In this document: positions 15,120 to 23,107 of the stretch, in pieces | How positions within the stretch are numbered: the stretch's first letter is position 1 | How the letters are laid out: each line of letters begins with the position of its first letter | NCBI GenBank assembly: GCA_003167415.1 | Contig: PMTF01000006.1 | Location: forward strand, 50,898 to 114,897 | Direction of reading: 5' to 3' | Length of the DNA stretch: 64,000 nucleotides | Source: Acidimicrobiaceae bacterium | GTDB taxonomy: Bacteria; Actinomycetota; Acidimicrobiia; Acidimicrobiales; RAAP-2 | Made by a program: the position numbers and the translations under genes | The notes under the pieces: model-generated | What the model was told of the DNA's origin: nothing | Database searches by the model: none | The model's input: only the letters and a program-made list of their open reading frames with translations

Positions 15120-16367
15120 CTAGACGGGGCTACCCGAAAACAGTTCCTCATCCGTTTCGGCTTGTTCGGGAAGTACCACGGGAGCTTCAGAAAACATCTT
15201 TGAGACAGACGGAAAGTCAGATTCGCCTGACAGCTGGGTGAGCAACTCAGCGGCGTCCACTTTGAGCAGTCCTGACAATGGCCGAACGCTGACAATACCT
15301 TTACGAAATCCTTCGAAGGCGCGACGTAATAGCAAGGCCGGAGGTCTTCCGGCCGGTTTCAGTTCGCTCCGCCCGAGTAATCCGCCGATCTCGTTTTGGG
15401 TTTTGCCGCTGGCAAGCAATGTGGGCATCGATTGCTTTATCAGCCCCTGCCAGCTCATCGACATGAGTCGGTCACGGACTTCTGCATCTATCTGCCGTAA
15501 ATTGTGCAATCTGTAAACGAGAGTCTCGTATCCAACTCCATGCGCGGCGGCGATATTGACCAATGTTGAAAGGTAACGACCGGACTCATTGAGCGAACTG
15601 GAAATGTCTGTTTCAGGCAAGAGATAGCTAGCGGCGAAGGCATTGGCCAATCGTTCTTCCTCGTTCGAACCTGCGAGCTCTCGGTCCAGTAATACCGTTC
15701 CACCAGAATGACCTGCAAGAAGATGGCCGAGTTCATGCGCCAAAGTAAAGAGCGACCTAGTTCTCGAATGACTTGAGTTGACGAACAGTAGAGGGAAGGA
15801 ACGGTCGGTTATCGCTGCTCCTGACAAGGGATCATTGGGAAACTCGTCGATCAAGACATCAACACTTAATTGGGACTCGATTTTTTGGGCCAACACGGCA
15901 AGTCGGTGATCACCCTGAACACCCTCCAAGGCCAGTTCATTTGTCGCCCAATCGGCGAGGCAATTGGCTCCGTCTAGCCAACCCAAATTTTCGATGCTCG
16001 GCACGCCAAACAAGTTTGGTGATGTTGGAATGCCAGCATCCGCCAGCAGAACATGCAATTCAGCCAAGGACAGGAGTCGCTCATAGGCCTTACCTTTGCC
16101 GATACTCGACCCAGCTCGCCGTGCCGCAATTGGCATTTCCGATAGGAGGGCGTTGTCTTCAATGAGCGCCAATGGTGAGACTTGTAGAGCCATCGCTATG
16201 CGCGTTAGTTCCGTGGACTTGAGCGATCGCTGACCGGTTTCAATCTTCGAAATCACCGTTGAATCAAGCTCGACCAGGTTCGCCAAGTCCGACCCACGCA
16301 ACCCTGCTGCTTTTCGCAGGCGCCGGATTCGGGCGCCCACTTCCATTTCCATCGAATCAGGCATCAT
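15120..16367 (-). CDS. HTH-Xre plus ImmA/IrrE-type metallopeptidase
   Basis: 415 residues. An N-terminal Cro/C1-type HTH (residues about 8-65, MEVGARIRRLRKAAGLRGSDLANL) is followed by a Peptidase_M78 domain with the zinc motif HELGH at 211-215 (FTLAHELGHLLAGH) and a third ligand region EERLANAFAASYLLP. Known relatives (ImmA, IrrE/DdrO systems) cleave or sense a repressor to switch on stress or mobile-element genes. It is co-transcribed with the PIN gene and diverges from the ubiquitin-like operon across a 121-base promoter region. It is therefore a candidate regulator of both. Confidence 0.85.
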   Translation of the reverse strand: MMPDSMEMEVGARIRRLRKAAGLRGSDLANLVELDSTVISKIETGQRSLKSTELTRIAMALQVSPLALIEDNALLSEMPIAARRAGSSIGKGKAYERLLSLAELHVLLADAGIPTSPNLFGVPSIENLGWLDGANCLADWATNELALEGVQGDHRLAVLAQKIESQLSVDVLIDEFPNDPLSGAAITDRSFPLLFVNSSHSRTRSLFTLAHELGHLLAGHSGGTVLLDRELAGSNEEERLANAFAASYLLPETDISSSLNESGRYLSTLVNIAAAHGVGYETLVYRLHNLRQIDAEVRDRLMSMSWQGLIKQSMPTLLASGKTQNEIGGLLGRSELKPAGRPPALLLRRAFEGFRKGIVSVRPLSGLLKVDAAELLTQLSGESDFPSVSKMFSEAPVVLPEQAETDEELFSGSPV

Positions 16368-16394
16368 TTACACGCTTTTGAGCTCGGAATGTCA

Positions 16395-16414
16395 TAAATG
16401 CAATATAGCATTGC
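16395..16414 (+). promoter_or_regulatory. Inverted repeat in the divergent promoter region
   Basis: AATGC-AATATA-GCATT lies just upstream of the -35 box of the ubiquitin-like operon and between the two divergent starts. It is a plausible operator for the HTH-ImmA/IrrE protein; no binding data are implied. Confidence 0.4.
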
Positions 16415-16419
16415 TTGGG

Positions 16420-16448
16420 TTGCATAAATCGCAAATTCATACTATACT
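16420..16448 (+). promoter_or_regulatory. Sigma-70-type promoter of the ubiquitin-like operon
   Basis: TTGCAT and TATACT are separated by exactly 17 bases, ending about 40 bases before ATG 16489. The match to the primary sigma consensus is good and the surrounding DNA is AT-rich. Confidence 0.65.
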
Positions 16449-16488
16449 AATGTGCGTAAGTAGCAACCTACTATTCGAGGTGTATGAA

Positions 16489-16761
16489 ATGAACCCGACA
16501 GATACCAGTACGGCAGACCCAGAAGGGCACAGCGAAATACGCATCACGGTAAATGGGCAGTTCGTAACTTTCGCCGTTAAGCAGGTCAATGGTGAGGAAA
16601 TCAAGTCAACGGCAATAGCTCAGGGCGTACCAATTCAACTCGACTTCGACCTGTCCGAGGTGCTCCCCGATGGGAAGCAACGTCCGATTGGCAATGAGAA
16701 GTCCGTGACGCTTAAGGAGGGAGATGAGTTCTGGGCTATTCCAGGAGATGACAACTCGTGA
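16489..16761 (+). CDS. Ubiquitin-like (multiubiquitin-family) beta-grasp protein
   Basis: 90 residues from ATG 16489; the frame extends upstream to 16378 but that part overlaps the promoter. One beta-grasp domain: EIRITVNGQFVTFAVKQVNG (first hairpin), EEIKSTAIAQG (helix), then DLSEVLPDGKQRPIGNEKSVTLKEGDEFWAI. The G-K-x-x-x-I-G/D... V-x-L-x-x-G-D-x-F ending matches the bacterial multiubiquitin domain family (PF14452), here as a single copy. The tail is IPGDDNS, with one Gly and no terminal Gly-Gly, so proteolytic trimming after G86 by the JAB domain downstream is possible but unproven. It is the first gene of the Ubl/E2-like/JAB-E1 operon. Confidence 0.75.
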   Translation: MNPTDTSTADPEGHSEIRITVNGQFVTFAVKQVNGEEIKSTAIAQGVPIQLDFDLSEVLPDGKQRPIGNEKSVTLKEGDEFWAIPGDDNS

Positions 16762-17167
16762 TCTCACTGGGGTCAAGGACTCCGTTCTCGCGGGCTTAGA
16801 GGAAGTGGTGCACGGATTTGGAATAAATCGAGTCCGAATTGTTCCGGACGCCCAAGGCGGAGTGTGGATCGAAATTTCAGATGTTGAACTCGGACCGCCC
16901 TACGCGCAAGATCTGACCTTTGCTATCTGTCTCCTCCCATTTAACTTGCCCGCCGCCGACATCTACCCGCTATTCGTGCGCCATGATTTGTCGCGATTGG
17001 ACGGGAGAGAACTCGGACAAGGCTTTCAGGTGATCACTCTTCAGTGGCCCGGCGATTCTGTTCCACGGACAGTTGCCCAGGTGTCGCGTCGAACTAGGGG
17101 AGCCCTTACCCTCCAAACCCCTCGTCAGAAAATCGACAAAGTATTGGACTGGGTTCGAAGTCAGTGA
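16724..17167 (+). CDS. E2/UBC-like protein of the ubiquitin-like cassette
   Basis: 147 residues. Placement between a Ubl and a JAB-E1 gene, length, and the core AQDLTFAICLLPFNLPAADIY followed by PLFVRHDLSRLDGR and GFQVITLQWPG fit prokaryotic E2-like proteins (Prok-E2_E-type). The only cysteine is C69, in a strand before the YP motif; none is at the place where E2 enzymes carry the active-site Cys. It may therefore bind, not conjugate, the Ubl. ATG 16724 has AAGGAGG three bases upstream and overlaps the Ubl end by 38 bases; ATG 16748 is an alternative. The stop overlaps the next start (GTGA). Confidence 0.6.
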   Translation: MSSGLFQEMTTRDLTGVKDSVLAGLEEVVHGFGINRVRIVPDAQGGVWIEISDVELGPPYAQDLTFAICLLPFNLPAADIYPLFVRHDLSRLDGRELGQGFQVITLQWPGDSVPRTVAQVSRRTRGALTLQTPRQKIDKVLDWVRSQ

Positions 17168-18618
17168 CGATTGACACAGTGGAACTTCGCGTTACTGAAC
17201 GTGACTGGCGGAAGTTGCGTGACCACCTGTTTCCTGGCGACCACGACGAGCATGGAGCGGTTCTTCTGTGCGGAGTCGCGCAGAGCGGAGGAAACGTTCG
17301 ACTCTTAGTGCGCGACGTAGAGCTGGCTCGTGACGGCATCGAATACGTTGCGGGGACACGTGGATACCGACTATTAACGGGCGAATTCGTTACACGAATG
17401 ATCCGGCGGGCCAAAGATGAACGACTTAACTATCTTGCCGTACACAATCATGGCGGAACGACTTCAGTGAGTTTTTCCCGACCAGATCTTTCATCTCACG
17501 AACGGGGATATCCCACGCTGCTTCAAGTGTCAGGGCAGGTTGTCGGCGGATTGGTGATATCGGATGAAGCTGTTGCGGGTGACATTTGGCTCCTTGATGG
17601 AACGCGACAACCCCTGACTCGCACTTCGATCATTGGGTCCCGACTCGAAGTTCTTGCTTCTCAACCGACTCGAAGCGCCCAGACAGCATCCACCCGTTAT
17701 GACCGGCAATCCTTGATGTTTGGTGATGCGGGACAGGCAATTCTCGGTGGTTCAAAAGTCTCGGTCGTTGGCGCGGGCGGCGTTGGGATGTTGATAGTTC
17801 AGGCGCTTGCCAGGCTCGGCGTTGGCAATCTCGTGGTTATAGATCCTGATCGCATAGATCCGACAAATTTACCCAGATTGCCCGAGGCGACTCGATTAGA
17901 CGCAATGGAATTATTTGAGCGCAAGGGCGTGCCGCAGTGGTTTCGAGGGTGGGCAAGTCGGTACGCAACTCCGAAAATCCGTTTGGCTCACCGGATCGCA
18001 AAGCGAGCCAATCGCCGAATCAATATTGAAACGATCATGGGTGACGTAGCTGATGATCAAGTCGCGCGAAGGATCACGGATAGCGACTTCATTTTCCTTG
18101 CAGCCGACACAATGTTGGCGCGAAGTGTCGTCAATCAAATAGCTCACCAATATTTGATTCCTACGCTTCAGGTTGGCTCTAAGCCAGTGATTCAGTCGAG
18201 CACCGGGAAAATCCTGGATGTATTTGCCGTCGTGCGCACGCTTGGTACGTCACCGGGTTGTCTTTTGTGCGGCGAACTCATCGATCCCGTCAGACTGTCT
18301 GAGGAGTCACTTGGAAATCCAGAACAAGTGAAGCGTCAGCGATACGTTGATGACCCGGATGTTCATGCACCGAGTGTGATCACGCTCAACGAGATGGCTG
18401 TCGGATGGGCTACTAACGATTTCATGCAATATATGGTCGGTATCGGTCGGCCGTCCAGCGGGTTCCGAATACTTCGCACTCGTCCGGTCAGCGAGAATGC
18501 CCCGCATATCACTGTGCAAGAGCGTGAAGAAATCCCTTCGTGCTACGTCTGTGGTGCCGACTCACTCAGCGTTCGAAGTCGAGGAGACGGACGAGAACTA
18601 CCAACGCGGACGCATTGA
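17164..18618 (+). CDS. JAB (JAMM) deubiquitinase-like plus E1/ThiF fusion
   Basis: 484 residues, GTG start. The N-terminal JAB domain has E29, then H94-N-H96 and S105-x-x-D108, the JAMM zinc-peptidase set. The C-terminal E1-like domain starts near 178 with RYDRQSLMFG, has the nucleotide loop GAGGVG (203-208), VVIDPDRIDPTNLPR (D227, N235, R238), K271 and D315. Two CxxC pairs (C366/C369, C460/C463) should bind zinc. No further Cys exists in the E1 part, so a conjugating thioester Cys is not evident. Expected roles are adenylation of the Ubl C-terminus and its processing or removal. The upstream Ubl and E2-like genes form one overlapping operon with it. Confidence 0.85.
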   Translation: MTIDTVELRVTERDWRKLRDHLFPGDHDEHGAVLLCGVAQSGGNVRLLVRDVELARDGIEYVAGTRGYRLLTGEFVTRMIRRAKDERLNYLAVHNHGGTTSVSFSRPDLSSHERGYPTLLQVSGQVVGGLVISDEAVAGDIWLLDGTRQPLTRTSIIGSRLEVLASQPTRSAQTASTRYDRQSLMFGDAGQAILGGSKVSVVGAGGVGMLIVQALARLGVGNLVVIDPDRIDPTNLPRLPEATRLDAMELFERKGVPQWFRGWASRYATPKIRLAHRIAKRANRRINIETIMGDVADDQVARRITDSDFIFLAADTMLARSVVNQIAHQYLIPTLQVGSKPVIQSSTGKILDVFAVVRTLGTSPGCLLCGELIDPVRLSEESLGNPEQVKRQRYVDDPDVHAPSVITLNEMAVGWATNDFMQYMVGIGRPSSGFRILRTRPVSENAPHITVQEREEIPSCYVCGADSLSVRSRGDGRELPTRTH

Positions 18619-18675
18619 CGCCGGACCACCACCAGACCTGACTGCGTATCTGCGCTCAGCTATGGAATCCACAGG

Positions 18676-18766
18676 GAACACCTCCTGAGATCGGTGGTGG
18701 GAGGATTTCGCCATGTTTCAATGCCCGACAAGGTGTTGCGCAGTCTCACTCGATGACTAGGAGTTG
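18676..18766 (+). repeat. About 90-bp repeat, copy 3 (internal to element 2)
   Basis: Starts GAACACCTCCTGAGATCGGT, closest to copy 2, and continues with CAAGGTGTTGCGCAGTCTCA, similar to the other copies. It is not followed by arm repeats or a tRNA scar. It lies just downstream of the ubiquitin-like cassette and may mark an older element end inside element 2. Confidence 0.5.
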
Positions 18767-18847
18767 ATTCCAGCCAGATTTCGCCGAGACGCAATCGTTT
18801 AGTAGTAGGTAGCCAAGACACTCTTTTGGTTCATATCGATTTACGAA

Positions 18848-19813
18848 ATGAATGCCTACGATATTGCCGTGGCCGACGTGAACCGATTTCTACTGCGAGC
18901 GGCTGAGGCAAGACGAGAGTCAAAATTCGTTGAGTTCAAAGGTCAACTCGACCCTGCTAAGGAAGGCGAGTGGCTCGAGTTGACCAAGGACTTGGCCGCG
19001 ATCGCCAACGTTGGAGGCGGCGTTATCGTCATCGGGGTTGAGAGTGACGGATCGGCTTCTCACTCCGACGTACGCGCGGCGCTCGCGCTCGACGGTGCAA
19101 ATATCTGCAACAAGTTGGCCAAGTATCTGGGCGAGGACTTCGATGACTTCGAAGTCTCCATCGTGACGCGCGGCGACGACAAGGTGGCCGCGATAATTGT
19201 CGGACCAGCTGAGGAAGCTCCGCTCACCTTCATTCGTCCCGGCACATATCCCGACCCACGGCGCCCGGACCAACAGAAGTCTGCCTTTGGCCGTGGCGTG
19301 TATTTCCGGCACGGAGCGAAGAGCGAGCCGGCGACGCGCGAGGATCTCCGGTTGTTCATCAATCGTCGATTGAACAGAATTCGCGACGATTGGCTCGGCG
19401 GCATCCGACAAGTGATGGCTGCGCCTGATGGCGCTGAGATCGTTGCGATCGAGCGCGTCGAAAGCGACGATGGCACGCGCACGATTCGCATTACAACAGA
19501 CGAGGACGCTCCCTTGTATCGTCTCGCCGATTGGGATGTCTCGCATCCTTACCGACAAAAGGAATTAGTTGAGGAGGTAAATAAGCGTCTACCCAATCAT
19601 GCAACTATCAATAGCCATGACATATTGAGCGTGCGCCGTGCGCACAAAATTGACGTACTGACGCAACCAGAATTTGTTCATCGCCCGAAGTTTGGCAACT
19701 TCCAATACAGCGATGCATTCATAGAGTGGCTGATGAATCAGTACGGGCGTGACGCCCGATTCTTCTCGATTGCTCGCGATCGGTACTACCAGATGACGCA
19801 CTTTGGGCATTAA
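18848..19813 (+). CDS. AlbA_2 (Schlafen-like) domain protein
   Basis: 321 residues. The N-terminal AlbA_2 domain (residues about 20-175) shows RRESKFVEFKGQLDP, the helix EWLELTKDLAAIANVGGGVIVIGVE-type core (positions 42-66) and GRGVYFRHGAKSEPAT near its end. The C-terminal part (about 180-321) is a separate helical region with YRQKELVEEVNKRLP. AlbA_2 proteins bind nucleic acid or nucleotides and occur in stress and anti-phage loci. It follows the ubiquitin-like cassette by 230 bases and has its own upstream region, so co-function is inferred from position only. Confidence 0.75.
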   Translation: MNAYDIAVADVNRFLLRAAEARRESKFVEFKGQLDPAKEGEWLELTKDLAAIANVGGGVIVIGVESDGSASHSDVRAALALDGANICNKLAKYLGEDFDDFEVSIVTRGDDKVAAIIVGPAEEAPLTFIRPGTYPDPRRPDQQKSAFGRGVYFRHGAKSEPATREDLRLFINRRLNRIRDDWLGGIRQVMAAPDGAEIVAIERVESDDGTRTIRITTDEDAPLYRLADWDVSHPYRQKELVEEVNKRLPNHATINSHDILSVRRAHKIDVLTQPEFVHRPKFGNFQYSDAFIEWLMNQYGRDARFFSIARDRYYQMTHFGH

Positions 19814-19896
19814 CGCGTTTCACCAAGTGTCTCGATCTGAACGAGAGACAAGTGTGTCCGTTCGCCGCGGTGAACGGCGCTAACGAACAGTGGAAA

Positions 19897-20607
19897 CTAC
19901 CGAAGAATGAGGCCGCCATCCAGACAGAGGACTTGTCCGGTCATGGCAGCCCCTTCGTCCGAGGCCAGGTAGGCAACAGCGGCGGCGGTGTCGTCAGGAG
20001 TGAGGCGTCGGTTGAGTGCCTGCAAGCCAACGACCGCGTCAAAGTCAGCCTCGGTATTCGCAGTCCGCGAGCCTGGTGTATCAGTGAGACCCGGCGCCAC
20101 TGCGGACACGGAGATCCCACTATCACCAAGTGACACAGCGAGGGTGCGCATGACGCCGATCACGGCACCTTTGCTTGCCACGTACGGAAGCATCGCTGGT
20201 CCAGGCGGGGACCAGATCGTGTCCGAGACCACGAAGATTATTCTGCCGAATCCTCGTTCGGCCATTCCCGGCACGAATGCCTGTGCAAGCCAAAGCACCG
20301 ATTCGACATTGACCGCCTGGACATGACGCCAGAGCGTTGAGTCAAGATGGAGAAGATCCGCTAGGTCGAAGGTGGCTGCACTGTGCACCAGCACATCGCA
20401 CCGACCGTATTTAGCCATCACCTGTGCAGCGGCCTCCCGCGTGGATTCTTCGGACGACAGATCACAATCGATGCCCCCAGTGCGGTCGATCACATCGGTT
20501 CGATGGCCGGTGGAGCGCAGGCGGCTCACAATCGCGCCACCGATGCCACCACTTCCGCCGGTCACGATTGCCACGCGGGCGTCCGAGCTCTCGTGAGCCG
20601 AGTTCAT
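19897..20607 (-). CDS. Short-chain dehydrogenase/reductase 1
   Basis: 236 residues from ATG 20607. Classical SDR motifs: VTGGSGGIGGAI (NAD(P)-binding), VLVHSAATFD, catalytic S in FVVSDTIW, Y-x-x-x-K in LPYVASKGAVIG, and VSAVAPGLTDTPG. It reduces or oxidises an alcohol/ketone of unknown identity. Its ATG overlaps the stop of the aldo/keto reductase gene (ATGA), so it is translationally coupled and last in the SDR-AKR-SDR operon. The convergent AlbA_2 gene ends 83 bases away. Confidence 0.9.
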   Translation of the reverse strand: MNSAHESSDARVAIVTGGSGGIGGAIVSRLRSTGHRTDVIDRTGGIDCDLSSEESTREAAAQVMAKYGRCDVLVHSAATFDLADLLHLDSTLWRHVQAVNVESVLWLAQAFVPGMAERGFGRIIFVVSDTIWSPPGPAMLPYVASKGAVIGVMRTLAVSLGDSGISVSAVAPGLTDTPGSRTANTEADFDAVVGLQALNRRLTPDDTAAAVAYLASDEGAAMTGQVLCLDGGLILR

Positions 20608-21557
20608 GAACTTGGCCCGATGGGGAAGTGCCGTTCTATCTCCGCACGGGTCGCCTGGTCGAGTCGAATTGATCCCGATCCCATGTTTTCGAAGAGGTGT
20701 TGGCGGGTGCGAGTGCCGGGGATTAGCAAGACGTTCGGCGCGAGGTCGAGAAGCCACGCCAGCGCGATTTGTGCCGGTCTGGCGGCCAATCGCGTGGCGA
20801 TGTCGATTAGAACAGGGCTCGTAAGTATCTCGTTTTGAACGCCACGGGGCCAGCCCAGTGGACAGAACGGAACGAACGCGATGCCGCGCGATTCACAGTC
20901 AAGCAAGATGTCAAGCGAGTGTTGATCGGCAAGGTTGAACATATTCTGGACACACGCGATCTGCGTTTGAGCGAGAGCGCGGTGCAGGTGTTCTCGTGAA
21001 ATGTTGCTCAGTCCGATCGCCCCAATCAGTCCTTCGTCTCGGGCCTGGACGAGAGAAGCGAGTTGCGCGTCGAAGCGAACTCCCGGTCTCGAATCGTCCA
21101 TGAGGCGCAAGTTCACTGCGGCCAATTGACTTATATCGAGCGTCTCCAAGTTCTCTTCGATGCCTGCGCGAAGCTGATCGGGCTCGTCGTATGCGAGGAC
21201 GGAACCCACTTCGTCTCGACGCGCCGCCACTTTGCTGACGATGGCCAAGTCGCTCGGATACGGATGCAGCGCTTCACGGATTACCTCGTTGACGGTGCCG
21301 GGTCCGTAGAACTGCGCCGTGTCGATGTGGTTGATACCGCTATCGATTGCGGCGCGCAACACGCGGAGCGCTTCGTCGCGGTCTCGAGGTGGCCCGAAGA
21401 CGTTGTCGCCCGCCAATTGCATTGCACCGTATCCGATTCGATTTACCCAGAAGCGTCCGAGTGCGAACGTCCCCAATGATTCGATGGTTGACGAAGCGTT
21501 CACTAGATCTGCGTCCTCGTTGACACGGTGCACAGTGTTTTCGTTTTCAGAGGGCAC
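20604..21557 (-). CDS. Aldo/keto reductase
   Basis: 317 residues from GTG 21557, two bases after the stop of the upstream SDR; the frame continues upstream over that gene. TIM-barrel AKR motifs: IGYGAMQLAG, INHIDTAQFYGPG (catalytic D and Y), LAIVSKVA (catalytic K), GAIGLSNISREHL, and VLLIPGTRTRQHLFEN (cofactor loop). The usual His of the tetrad lies in VNLRLMDDS, where Arg replaces it, as in some AKR subfamilies. It is an NADPH-dependent carbonyl reductase, middle gene of the operon controlled from the MarR intergenic region. Confidence 0.9.
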   Translation of the reverse strand: MPSENENTVHRVNEDADLVNASSTIESLGTFALGRFWVNRIGYGAMQLAGDNVFGPPRDRDEALRVLRAAIDSGINHIDTAQFYGPGTVNEVIREALHPYPSDLAIVSKVAARRDEVGSVLAYDEPDQLRAGIEENLETLDISQLAAVNLRLMDDSRPGVRFDAQLASLVQARDEGLIGAIGLSNISREHLHRALAQTQIACVQNMFNLADQHSLDILLDCESRGIAFVPFCPLGWPRGVQNEILTSPVLIDIATRLAARPAQIALAWLLDLAPNVLLIPGTRTRQHLFENMGSGSIRLDQATRAEIERHFPIGPSS

Positions 21558-21559
21558 GA

Positions 21560-22267
21560 TCAGGCTCCATACGCAGGAAGAATCGCGCCGCTCACTGGCG
21601 CGGCCGCATCGCTCGCCAAGAACGCCACCACTTCCGCAATCGCTTCGGGAGTGACCGCATGCGACAATGCCTCTTTCGGGAGTAGGGACAGGTTTCTCGC
21701 AGTGGCGATTAGTTGAGGCGCGACTGCGTTCACCCGAATTCCAAAAGGGCGCAGCTCCATGTCGAGGACGCGGGTCAAGTGGACGAGAGCAGCCTTGCTC
21801 ACCGAATACGCCACCAAGCCGGCCGTAGGCTCGAGACCGGGGCGAGATGAGATGTGCACAATAGCCCCGGAACCCTTGGTCTGCATATAGGGCGCAACCG
21901 CCTGACTCAGCCACAATGCCGGCGCGAGGTTCACGTCGATCATGAGGCGAAATTGGTCCGGCGTCGTCGTCATCGCGTCAGCGGGTTCGAAAGCACCGAT
22001 GGTGTTGACCAGCACGTCGGGAACGCCGATGTTGTGGACGATCCGTTCGATCATTGGCACAACGGCCTCCGGATCAGTCGCGTCTGCCAATTCTCGGGCG
22101 ATGCCCTCCGGGAGCGCTTCCAAGCCCGACATATTTCGATCGACAGCCACGACCGTCATGCCTTGGTTGGCGAGCTTGACGGCCGTGGCTCTACCGAGTT
22201 CCCCGCCACCCCCGACTACGACCGCGATGCGGCCCACTGATGGAATGTCATTTGACACGTTCTGCAC
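21560..22267 (-). CDS. Short-chain dehydrogenase/reductase 2
   Basis: 235 residues. The nucleotide loop is VVVGGGGELGRAT, a variant of TGxxxGIG. VLVNTIGAF, the catalytic S in HISSRPG, Y-x-x-x-K in VAYSVSKAALVH and IRVNAVAPQL are present. It is the first gene of the SDR-AKR-SDR operon and diverges from the marR gene across about 97 bases that contain a 16-bp dyad. The substrate is unknown; three consecutive oxidoreductases suggest sequential processing of one compound. Confidence 0.88.
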   Translation of the reverse strand: MQNVSNDIPSVGRIAVVVGGGGELGRATAVKLANQGMTVVAVDRNMSGLEALPEGIARELADATDPEAVVPMIERIVHNIGVPDVLVNTIGAFEPADAMTTTPDQFRLMIDVNLAPALWLSQAVAPYMQTKGSGAIVHISSRPGLEPTAGLVAYSVSKAALVHLTRVLDMELRPFGIRVNAVAPQLIATARNLSLLPKEALSHAVTPEAIAEVVAFLASDAAAPVSGAILPAYGA

Positions 22268-22338
22268 CTAACTTTCTGCATTTCTTGAGAAAACGGATCG
22301 GGATTGCTCCGGGCGCGGCGGCATCCGACGGCGCATAT

Positions 22339-22354
22339 GTTGCTTGGCAAAGCA
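22339..22354 (+). promoter_or_regulatory. Probable MarR operator, site 1
   Basis: TTGCTTGGCAAAGCAA: TTGCTT and AAGCAA form a perfect dyad with 4 bases between. It is in the SDR/MarR divergent region. Similar dyads occur at 22972 and 23911. Confidence 0.55.
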
Positions 22355-22364
22355 AGTTAAAATT

Positions 22365-22853
22365 GTGAACGTGCCCGCCGTCGAACCACTCTCTGTGAAC
22401 GAGGACGCGCTCTGGCGTGCCGAGATGCGAATTCTTAAGGTACTCCCGCGACTCCTCGACGGCGACCTCATCCGAGGCGTTGGCCTGACAGCGAGTGAGT
22501 ACACCACGATCATGCACCTCTCAGAAGCCCCGAATCGACAATTGAGAATGTCGGATCTCGCGAACGCGACCGGCCTCTCGGCGAGCCGGACGACTCGCTT
22601 GGTGGACAATCTCCAGTCGCGTGGACTCGTCTCGAAGAACACAAGTTCGTCTGACGCACGAGGTAATGTCGCGAAGCTCACTCCTCGGGGCATGGCCAAG
22701 ATGAGGTCCGCGTGGCCAGTTCACCTCGCAAGCGTTCGACGCCACATCTTTGATCGCATCGATCCAGGCGACGTCGAGAGTGCCGCGAAGGTTTTGTCTG
22801 AAGTGGCTGCCCGCCTCGAAGACACATCCTCCGAACCGCGAGTGCGACGCTAG
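22365..22853 (+). CDS. MarR-family transcriptional regulator
   Basis: 162 residues from GTG 22365; a TTG at 22344 would place the start inside the operator. Winged-helix features: LTASEYTTIMHLSEAPNRQL, MSDLANATGLSASRTTRLVD (recognition helix region), LQSRGLVSK, and the wing SSDARGNVAKLTPRG. MarR proteins are dimeric repressors released by small phenolic or other ligands. The divergent position suggests that it represses the SDR-AKR-SDR operon and itself. A matching dyad in the isochorismatase promoter suggests wider control. Confidence 0.88.
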   Translation: MNVPAVEPLSVNEDALWRAEMRILKVLPRLLDGDLIRGVGLTASEYTTIMHLSEAPNRQLRMSDLANATGLSASRTTRLVDNLQSRGLVSKNTSSSDARGNVAKLTPRGMAKMRSAWPVHLASVRRHIFDRIDPGDVESAAKVLSEVAARLEDTSSEPRVRR

Positions 22854-22971
22854 TACCTTCATCTCCCAACGGTGAGAGGCCTTAGGTACCAGTGCGTAAG
22901 AGAACTGTCTATTGTGGCCAAGACCGGGCGATGGCAATTCGCAGAAGGCGGCGCCGGCCAAATAATGATTG

Positions 22972-22987
22972 CTTGCCCACGCAAGCG
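22972..22987 (+). promoter_or_regulatory. Probable MarR operator, site 2
   Basis: GCTTGC-CCAC-GCAAGC, preceded by TT as in site 1. It lies in the 22854-23244 gene-free stretch, about 120 bases after marR, with a CATATACT box just downstream. Confidence 0.45.
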
Positions 22988-23107
22988 AAATCATATACTG
23001 TCGTGAATGTTGGCGCGACTGTGAGGGAGCTTCACCCCGAGGAAGGAGCGGCGTGAGTACTTCAACCTTTGTGCGCGCACCCTTCGCTCTTAAGGGCTCT
23101 AGCGAGA

